This document shows positions 6,699 to 12,683 of a DNA stretch of 14,186 nt, one piece after another (position 1 is the stretch's first letter; the number at the start of each line of letters is the position of its first letter). Source of the DNA: XYA12-FULL-58-9 sp001798605 (lineage in GTDB: Bacteria > Myxococcota > XYA12-FULL-58-9); the NCBI GenBank assembly GCA_036736205.1, contig DAINMX010000176.1:1-14186 (forward strand). The letters are read 5' to 3'. Position numbers and translations under genes: made by a program. Below the pieces are notes generated by a model. It saw only the letters and a program-made list of their open reading frames with translations, ran no database searches and was not told the origin of the DNA.

Positions 6699-7748
6699 AT
6701 GGTGGGAGTGAAGATTGCCGGCATCTGTTTTGGTGTATTGGGGCTTGGATGGGCGATTGGGCCGCTGGTGCAATCGTTGGCGAACGCCGGGCCGGTCGCA
6801 GCCATCGTCGATGCACATGCGACACCGCCGGTGCTCGACACAGCCGCCGATGATTCATTGCGGGTCATGAGCCTAAATGTTGCGCACAGCCGGGGCCTGG
6901 CCTTTCACCAGGCCCTACTCGCGAGTGACGCGATTCGTGGCAATCTCGATGGCATTGCCGGCGTCATTGAGGCTGCACGTCCCGATGTGGTGGGCCTTCA
7001 GGAGTTCGATGGTGTATCCGATTGGAGCGGGCGCTTCGATCATGCATCGACACTCTCAACCGCAGCCGGTCTTCAACAATTCTTTCGGGGCAGCCATGGC
7101 AAGGGTTGGGGACCGGTGCATCTAGATTACGGCACAGGTCTGCTCAGCCGAGAGACGATGCGACATGAGACCTCGCAACGCTTTGAAACCTCATTTCGCG
7201 ACAACAAAGGATTCGTCGTGGCGACCATCGAACCCAAGGTATTTGACCACATTGCTGTCGACGTCGTGTCTGTCCATCTCGATTTTGCGAGCGGTAGCGC
7301 CCGAGCAAGACAGCTGCGCATGCTCGAAAAGGCCCTCGCGACACGCGAGGGCCCCTTTGTCGTCATGGGCGACTTCAACTGTGAGTGGGGTGCAGCCGAC
7401 TGCGTGCGGGATTTCGCCCAACGCACCGGCTTGAGCACGGACCAAGCAACCCTCGATGTGCCCACGTTTCCGGCGGACGGACCACGCCACAGGCTCGATT
7501 GGATTTTGGTGAGCCCACAGCTCGAGATTCGCTCGCTCTGGATCCTCAATGTGCAGGTTTCCGACCATATGCCCGTCGTTGCTGACATCGCTCTGCGTGT
7601 GCCGCCTTCCCCCGCAGCTTTGGATTTCCATCTGCAGCCAGGCAGTGATGGCATCAATCATGGCGTTGATGTGGGAATACCGAAAGATTATGATGGGACG
7701 TCTATTCCCCAAGGAGATGCTCCTGACATAGGTGCGTACGAGCAATGA
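6699..7748 (+). CDS. Endonuclease/exonuclease/phosphatase-family hydrolase with beta-helix-type C-terminal tail
   Basis: Metal-dependent phosphohydrolase of the exonuclease III/DNase I/inositol-phosphatase fold, 349 aa. N-terminal residues 5-28 are hydrophobic (IAGICFGVLGLGWAIG), so the protein is exported or membrane-anchored. The catalytic set is complete: Asn60 (SLNVAHS), Glu102 (LQEFD), His193 (SVHLDF), Asp225 and Asn227 (MGDFN), Asp267 (LDWIL) and Asp289-His290 (SDHMPV). The substrate (nucleic acid, phosphoinositide-like or other phosphodiester) cannot be read from sequence. After the fold ends near residue 300, a 45-residue tail follows with DFHLQPGS, GVDVG, DYDG and the ending APDIGAYEQ. 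That tail matches the C-terminal signature of right-handed beta-helix/'choice-of-anchor Q' surface proteins and is not part of the hydrolase fold. The gene lies 82 bp downstream of the kinase gene on the same strand, so cotranscription with the two-component system is possible. Confidence 0.88.
   Translation: MVGVKIAGICFGVLGLGWAIGPLVQSLANAGPVAAIVDAHATPPVLDTAADDSLRVMSLNVAHSRGLAFHQALLASDAIRGNLDGIAGVIEAARPDVVGLQEFDGVSDWSGRFDHASTLSTAAGLQQFFRGSHGKGWGPVHLDYGTGLLSRETMRHETSQRFETSFRDNKGFVVATIEPKVFDHIAVDVVSVHLDFASGSARARQLRMLEKALATREGPFVVMGDFNCEWGAADCVRDFAQRTGLSTDQATLDVPTFPADGPRHRLDWILVSPQLEIRSLWILNVQVSDHMPVVADIALRVPPSPAALDFHLQPGSDGINHGVDVGIPKDYDGTSIPQGDAPDIGAYEQ
7331..7353 (+). repeat. Perfect 10-bp hairpin inside the hydrolase gene
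   Basis: Arms GGCCCTCGCG and CGCGAGGGCC are perfectly complementary around a 3-nt ACA loop. Flanking A-rich and T-rich bases (AAAA before, CCTTTGT after) could extend the pairing imperfectly. It encodes the ordinary segment around LATREGP, so it may be incidental, but it would form a very stable mRNA stem in the middle of the coding region. Confidence 0.6.
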
Positions 7749-7808
7749 ACCGATGCGCTGCGATCGACTCTGGCATGGTCGTTTTCACTGGTCGAGGATT
7801 CCACTCGA

Positions 7809-8864
7809 ATGACACTGCTCATTGTCTACGTTCTGCTGGCCCTTGGCGTCTCATTTGCCTGCTCCCTGATGGAGGCGGTTTTGCTCAGCATCACTCCCGC
7901 CTACATCGCGGTGTGGGAAGAGAAGGCTCCGGCGATAGGCCTGCAGCTGCGTCAGTTGAGGACCGACGTGGATCGCCCCCTCGCGGCTATTCTGAGTCTC
8001 AACACGATGGCGCACACATTCGGCGCGGCCGGAGCAGGCGCACAGGCCACGCATGTATATGGAGACGCGTACGTGGGGTTGTTCTCCGCCGTCCTCACCC
8101 TGCTCATCCTCCTGCTCTCTGAGATCATCCCAAAGAGTCTTGGTGTGCGCTATTGGCGCGAGCTCGGGCCCGTAGTCGCCCGGGTCCTGAGGCCTGTCAT
8201 TGTCCTACTCTGGCCGCTGGTGGCCCTGGCGAGATTGCTGGGCGCACTGTTCTCCGGTGGCAAAGCAGAGCCGGTGTTTCACCGTGATGAGCTGGCAGCG
8301 CTCGCCGAGATAGGTCTGCGCGAGGGCACCATGGGTAAGTCAGAGATCCGCATCCTGAAGAGTCTATTGCGCTTTCGTACTCTTCACGTGTCGGACATCA
8401 TGACGCCACGCACGGTGATGTATGCACTGCCGCAACGTCTCACGATCGAGGAGATGCTCGGGGAAGAGGACAGCACGCGTTTCTCTCGCATCCCGGTGTA
8501 CGAAGAGAACATCGACGACATCAAGGGATACGTGCTGAAAGACGAGGTTCTGCTGCAGGCGAGTGAGGACCGGCTCTCTCTGCGTCTGTCCGAGATCAAG
8601 CGGAACCTGATCATTGTGCCAAACCTCATGTCGGTGCCTCACCTTTTCGATGCGCTCCTCGACGCCCGGGAGCATCTTGCGCTCGTCGTCGACGAGTGGG
8701 GTGGTACCGATGGCATCGTCAGCATGGAGGATGTGATCGAGACATTGCTCGGTCTCGAGATCGTCGACGAGGCGGATGAAGTGCGCGACATGCAGGAGCT
8801 GGCGCGTGAGCAGTGGCGCAAGCGGGCGAAGACGCTCGACATAGATGTCGCCAAACTGAAATGA
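7809..8864 (+). CDS. CNNM/CorC-type DUF21-CBS membrane protein
   Basis: Inner-membrane protein of 351 aa. The DUF21/CNNM transmembrane domain (about 1-145) has hydrophobic helices at about 2-24, 57-75, 88-108 and 122-145 and the conserved SEIIPK loop (104-109). A CBS pair follows: CBS1 about 193-255 (VSDIMTPRTVMYALP) and CBS2 about 262-320 (DEWGGTDGIVSMEDVIETLLG). The C-terminal CorC/HlyC domain found in longer relatives is absent. The protein ends about 30 residues after CBS2. The family is linked to Mg2+ or Na+ transport and resistance (CorB/CorC, MpfA); some members are annotated 'hemolysin' without good reason. The start at 7809 has GAGGA about 10 nt upstream. It lies 60 bp after the hydrolase gene on the same strand. 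Which ion it handles is not visible. Confidence 0.92.
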   Translation: MTLLIVYVLLALGVSFACSLMEAVLLSITPAYIAVWEEKAPAIGLQLRQLRTDVDRPLAAILSLNTMAHTFGAAGAGAQATHVYGDAYVGLFSAVLTLLILLLSEIIPKSLGVRYWRELGPVVARVLRPVIVLLWPLVALARLLGALFSGGKAEPVFHRDELAALAEIGLREGTMGKSEIRILKSLLRFRTLHVSDIMTPRTVMYALPQRLTIEEMLGEEDSTRFSRIPVYEENIDDIKGYVLKDEVLLQASEDRLSLRLSEIKRNLIIVPNLMSVPHLFDALLDAREHLALVVDEWGGTDGIVSMEDVIETLLGLEIVDEADEVRDMQELAREQWRKRAKTLDIDVAKLK

Positions 8865-8964
8865 AGCGGCTCGCGGCAACGCGTTGCGTCGCAATAGATG
8901 TTACCGAAGGGAGGGTTGAGAGCGGAACGTTCAGGTGGTGATGGATTGCGGACATGGAGCGTGA

Positions 8965-8970
8965 TTGACA
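8965..8970 (+). promoter_or_regulatory. Possible -35 box of the fusion gene
   Basis: TTGACA, a perfect sigma-70 -35 hexamer. No good -10 hexamer is found at 16-18 bp; the nearest candidates fall inside the palindrome and match poorly. A weak or activator-dependent promoter, or a different sigma factor, is possible. Confidence 0.4.
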
Positions 8971-8979
8971 ATCGCCAAC

Positions 8980-9002
8980 AACATGTACTTCAAGTACATG
9001 TT
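8980..9002. promoter_or_regulatory. Perfect 23-bp palindrome, probable repressor operator upstream of the fusion gene
   Basis: Two perfect 11-bp arms, AACATGTACTT and AAGTACATGTT, flank a single central C. A one-base centre is too tight for an RNA hairpin loop, so a dimeric DNA-binding protein is the natural reader, as for TetR- or GntR-type operators. It lies 27 bp before the ATG at 9030. A perfect -35 hexamer TTGACA is at 8965-8970, so the palindrome would cover the -10 position and sterically block the promoter. No candidate regulator gene is adjacent. Confidence 0.75.
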
Positions 9003-9029
9003 AGGCCACGCGCAGAAACGAGGGAACAC

Positions 9030-12000
9030 ATGGTTACCGCGCCCGCGCCATCACCGGCAACAGAGCGAGGACCTGAGCTCGGGAGCCGCCAGACTCAACC
9101 CCGGTCGTCTGATCGGCTCAGAGTGCTGAAGATCCAGCGCACTTGTGTACACGACGGCCCTGGAGTTCGTACCACCATCTTCTTCCGGGGATGCAACTTG
9201 AGGTGCCTATGGTGTCAGAACCCCGAGGCGTTGGAGAACAAGACAACATCCGCGGCCGAGCAAGGCGATTCGATCGAAGAGATCTTGGAAGTGGTGGCGC
9301 GGGATCGGGATTACTACCGGAGTACCGGTGGGGGCGTCACCCTAAGCGGCGGTGAGCCCCTCACCCAAGACCCCCGGAGTCTGGTGCGTCTGCTGCGGGC
9401 GTTGAAGGCAAAGGACCTCCACATAGCGGTAGAGACCTCCCTGCACGCCCCGGAGTGCACCGTCGCCAAGGTCGCGCCGTACGTGGACCTCTTCTTGGTC
9501 GACCTCAAAGTTGTCGGTGACGACGCACTGCACCGGGAACTCACCAAGCAGGACGGCACGTTGATCCGGAGCAACCTCGAGCGCCTCGTCACGCTGAAGG
9601 CAAACCTCCGATTCCGCATGGTGATCGTACCGGGGTACAACGATTCCGACCCCTCCATCCGAGCCGCAGCGGAAATCCTGCGCGCGCTCGACTGTCATTC
9701 GATCGAGTTGCTGAAGTACCACAGCATGCATGAGGACAAGGCTCGACGTCTGGGTCGCTCTCGCTCTTCGCTGCGCATTACCCCTGCGCAGAGCCTCGAG
9801 GCGGTCAGGGCCGGGATAGCGCGGTTCAAAGCCCTTGGCATTACGGCGGATTGCGTCGAGCTGGACTCGCGCCGCCACCATGTGGTTTTCACCCGGCGTG
9901 TCTACGACATCCGGGATGCCATCCGGCAGAGCGACTATCACCTCTGCTTCGAGGCGTCGCGACTGAAGACCAGGTACTATCGCAAGCACGGATTCGCGAA
10001 GCCGACGCCCATCCATCGGGCGGAGCGCCTCGCATACGTGCTCGCGCACAAAGAAGCCATCGTCTATCCGCACGAGCTGCTTGTCGGCAACTTCACGGCG
10101 AAGCGGGTGGGTTGCCAGGTATGGGAGGAACACTTCGGTGTCCTCTTGATCTCGCTGCTTCACCAGATCGATCGGCAGACGCCGGTGTCGTTCAAGTGTT
10201 CCTTCAAAGACAAGCTCGCTTTCTACTCCGAGATCTTTCCATTCTGGGCGAAGCACTGCCTGCTGACGAAGGTGTACCCGACACCCAAGGACCTTATGCT
10301 TGCGCTTGCACGCTGCGCCGAGATGAAGGTCGGGTTCAACAACAACCTGGCGGCGATCGCGCACTTCGTTGTGAACTTCGAGCGTCTCCTCCAGCTCGGA
10401 ACCACTGGCATGATTGCGGAGATCCGGACTGCGAAGCGCGCGAGGCCCGAGAACGGTCAGGACTTCTACCGTGGTGCCATCATCGCCCTGGAGGGCCTCG
10501 AGGTCTTCGCAGAGAGGTACTCGGACCATCTTGCGTGCCTGGCTGCGAGCGAGCCGAACCCCACACGGCGACAAGAGCTGGAGGACAGCGCCGCGGTCTG
10601 CGCGTGGGTGCCGAAATACCCGGCGCGGACCTTTCACGAGGCGCTGCAGAGCATGCTCTTCTTGCAGATTGCGCTCTGCATCGAGTCCTACGAGAACGCT
10701 GTGTCCCTCGGAAGGCTGGACCAGATTCTGTATCCCTACTACGCACAGGACAAAGCGTCGGGGACCCTCACCTACGAGAAGGCGGCAGAGTTGCTCGCGC
10801 TCTTCATCCTCAAGATGGATGAGGCCATCCTGGTGAGCGACGGCGACAGCATCTTGAGAATCGGCAGGCTCTTCGAGACCCAGTCCACGGACCAGACAGT
10901 AACGGCGGGGGGCCTCGGGAAGGACGGCCGAGACGCCACCAACGACGTGACCTACATGCTGCTGGACGTATGTGAGCTGCAGCCCCTGGCCGTCAACATG
11001 ACAGCGCGGATCCACAAGGACAGCTCGCCCGAGTACGTCGAGCGTCTTGCCGAGGTGTACCTCAACGGGGCGCCAATGCCCGCCTTGTACAACGACGACG
11101 TCTACATCGACATGTTGCAGCGGCACTATCCGACGACCCCGGAGGACGCGAGAAACTACGCCATAGTCGGATGCGTGGAGCCCAACGCGTCGGACGACCA
11201 CTTCGGCAACACGGACTGCGCCAACATGAACGTGGTCCTTCCCCTGCTGCAGGCCTTGAAGGGCGAGGAGCACGACCTTTGGAACTTGGGTTTCGTCGAT
11301 CAGGTCGAGAAGCTCCTGACGAGGTGTGTCGAGTACTACTGCAGTGGCGACGACCGCGTCTCCGGGTTCGTGTCGAGGGCGTACCGGCGGGCCCGCGAGC
11401 TGTCCAAAAAGAGGCGGAGCGCCCCCGCCTACAATCCGCCGGTGACGATGGCGGATTTGCTCGACCGTTACCAGGCGCGTCTGAACCGACTGGCGGCCTC
11501 TGTGCTCGCCGACCATCAGCGGATCGAACAGGTGTTGCGCGAGCACTTCACCACGCCGTTGGCCTCATCGCTCTTCACCGGTTGCATCGAGAGCGGCAAG
11601 GATGTCTACGAGGGTGGCACGATGCTCAACAGCAGCGGCGTCCAGGCAGTTGGGATCACCGACGTCGCCGAGTCACTTCATGCGCTGGATGAGGTCGTCT
11701 TCAACAAGCGGCGCTACACCATCGAGGAGGTCCTTGGGGCGATGGAGCAAGATTTCGCGGGCGTGCGAAACCAGCAGATCCGGGCGGAGCTCCTCGCAGT
11801 GCCGAAGTTCGGCAACGACGCGTCCCGAGAACCCCAGGAGTGGATGAACCGGACGCTGCAGATCTACGTGAACGCCCTGAACGCGGTGGAGAACTGCCCC
11901 CGCGAGGGCATCTACGCCGCAGGGTACTATGCCCTGAACGCCAACATCATGTACGGTTTGCAGACCCCGTCCCTGCCGTCGGGGAGGCTGCGCGGTGTCC

Positions 12001-12374
12001 CCTTGGCCAACAGCCTCACGCCCCACTTCGGCATGAAGCAGGCCGATCTGCTCTCGTCCCTGAACTCCGTGACCGGGGTCGATTTCCGGTCCTTCGCTCC
12101 CAATGGCACCACTGTCACCTTCACCATCGACTCCGCCCTCTTCCAGGGGGCAGACGGAGTGAAAAACCTTGCGGGCATTGTCAGGGCCTACTTCGCCAAG
12201 GGCGGCATGCAGTTCCAGCCCAACGTCATCAGTCGGGAGATGTTGCTGGATGCGTATCAGCACCCCGAGAAGCACCCGTACCTGCTGGTCCGCGTCGCCG
12301 GGTATTGCGCCTACTTCAATGACCTCTCCGACGGCCTCAAGAGAGTTATCATCGACCGGACCTGCTATTCCTAG
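9030..12374 (+). CDS. Glycyl radical enzyme fused to its radical-SAM activase, single polypeptide
   Basis: The open frame begins at 8898, but ATG 9030 is preferred. It has GAGGGA just upstream, and the earlier codons would run through the promoter palindrome. The protein is 1114 aa. Residues about 27-285 are a radical-SAM glycyl-radical-enzyme activase: CxxxCxxC cluster at Cys55/59/62 (CNLRCLWC) and SAM motif GGEP (107-110). The short link between them has no extra ferredoxin-type cysteines. Residues about 290-1114 are a complete glycyl radical enzyme: thiyl cysteine Cys715 with general-base Glu717 (GCVE) and glycyl loop RVAGYCAYF with radical Gly1091. A single cysteine replaces the Cys-Cys of pyruvate formate-lyase, so C-C cleavage of pyruvate is unlikely; an eliminase, dehydratase or decarboxylase role is inferred. 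Asp729, at Cys+14, matches the Cys433-Asp447 spacing of B12-independent glycerol dehydratase, as recalled. Activation by abstraction of the glycine hydrogen would be intramolecular or within a dimer, under anoxia. No pathway, microcompartment or transporter genes are adjacent, so the substrate is unknown. GC3 is about 90% in both halves by hand samples, well above the neighbours. Confidence 0.93.
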   Translation: MVTAPAPSPATERGPELGSRQTQPRSSDRLRVLKIQRTCVHDGPGVRTTIFFRGCNLRCLWCQNPEALENKTTSAAEQGDSIEEILEVVARDRDYYRSTGGGVTLSGGEPLTQDPRSLVRLLRALKAKDLHIAVETSLHAPECTVAKVAPYVDLFLVDLKVVGDDALHRELTKQDGTLIRSNLERLVTLKANLRFRMVIVPGYNDSDPSIRAAAEILRALDCHSIELLKYHSMHEDKARRLGRSRSSLRITPAQSLEAVRAGIARFKALGITADCVELDSRRHHVVFTRRVYDIRDAIRQSDYHLCFEASRLKTRYYRKHGFAKPTPIHRAERLAYVLAHKEAIVYPHELLVGNFTAKRVGCQVWEEHFGVLLISLLHQIDRQTPVSFKCSFKDKLAFYSEIFPFWAKHCLLTKVYPTPKDLMLALARCAEMKVGFNNNLAAIAHFVVNFERLLQLGTTGMIAEIRTAKRARPENGQDFYRGAIIALEGLEVFAERYSDHLACLAASEPNPTRRQELEDSAAVCAWVPKYPARTFHEALQSMLFLQIALCIESYENAVSLGRLDQILYPYYAQDKASGTLTYEKAAELLALFILKMDEAILVSDGDSILRIGRLFETQSTDQTVTAGGLGKDGRDATNDVTYMLLDVCELQPLAVNMTARIHKDSSPEYVERLAEVYLNGAPMPALYNDDVYIDMLQRHYPTTPEDARNYAIVGCVEPNASDDHFGNTDCANMNVVLPLLQALKGEEHDLWNLGFVDQVEKLLTRCVEYYCSGDDRVSGFVSRAYRRARELSKKRRSAPAYNPPVTMADLLDRYQARLNRLAASVLADHQRIEQVLREHFTTPLASSLFTGCIESGKDVYEGGTMLNSSGVQAVGITDVAESLHALDEVVFNKRRYTIEEVLGAMEQDFAGVRNQQIRAELLAVPKFGNDASREPQEWMNRTLQIYVNALNAVENCPREGIYAAGYYALNANIMYGLQTPSLPSGRLRGVPLANSLTPHFGMKQADLLSSLNSVTGVDFRSFAPNGTTVTFTIDSALFQGADGVKNLAGIVRAYFAKGGMQFQPNVISREMLLDAYQHPEKHPYLLVRVAGYCAYFNDLSDGLKRVIIDRTCYS

Positions 12375-12377
12375 GTT

Positions 12378-12399
12378 CCCGCACGTGAGAACGTGTGGG
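12378..12399 (+). terminator. Hairpin just after the fusion gene, possible terminator
   Basis: Arms CCCGCACGT and ACGTGTGGG pair over 9 bp (one G-U wobble) around a GAGA tetraloop of the stable GNRA type, starting 4 nt after the stop codon. There is no T-run behind it, so it is not a classic intrinsic terminator. It may instead protect the 3' end or assist Rho-dependent ending before the convergent calpain gene. Confidence 0.4.
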
Positions 12400-12683
12400 C
12401 GACCTGCACCTTCGCGGACAGCAGCGGGGATTGTACCTCCGTCTACCGCTTCTTCTGAGACTTGTGGTGTGACGTTTCACATCCCAAGGGAGCGCGGTGA
12501 GCATTTCCCGTAGTCTCGTCTTTGGCAGTCGCACCGCCAATTTCTCCGGAGACGTCGCCGTGGGCCATGGCATGCTCTATGTCGACCCTTACCATATCGA
12601 TCCGCCCCACAACCTGCATCTCTTCACCTTCTCGCAATGCATCGACGGAAGTGTCAGGAACAAAGATCACAACACGACAGGTT
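12400..12683. other. Convergent intergenic stretch with no convincing gene
   Basis: About 285 bp lie between the 3' ends of the fusion gene and the convergent calpain gene. Two overlapping small frames exist. One on the minus strand (12443-12712, 89 aa; an internal ATG at 12619 has AAGGTG 5 nt upstream) has a protein-like acidic composition. One on the plus strand (12497-12733, 78 aa, GTG start after AAGGGAG) is rich in His, Ser and Asn. Neither has a recognisable motif, and both overlap the end of the calpain gene. At most one is real. It may also be the decayed end of a former gene. Confidence 0.3.

Noticed and set aside
8876..8887. 12-bp palindrome GCAACGCGTTGC after the CNNM gene
   Set aside because: It has no loop, no T-run and no symmetric flanks. 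It is short enough to be chance in GC-rich DNA and much weaker than the 23-bp palindrome nearby.
9342..11546. 734-codon open frame on the minus strand
   Set aside because: It lies entirely antisense to the fusion gene, whose high GC3 suppresses stop codons on the opposite strand. Its product is rich in Val, Arg, His and Gln with no domain, while the plus-strand frame has all glycyl-radical and radical-SAM motifs.
9030..12374. Annotation as pyruvate formate-lyase (formate C-acetyltransferase)
   Set aside because: The adjacent Cys-Cys pair needed for the acetyl transfer chemistry is absent. The motif is GCVE with one cysteine, so the specific function should not be carried over from the family name.
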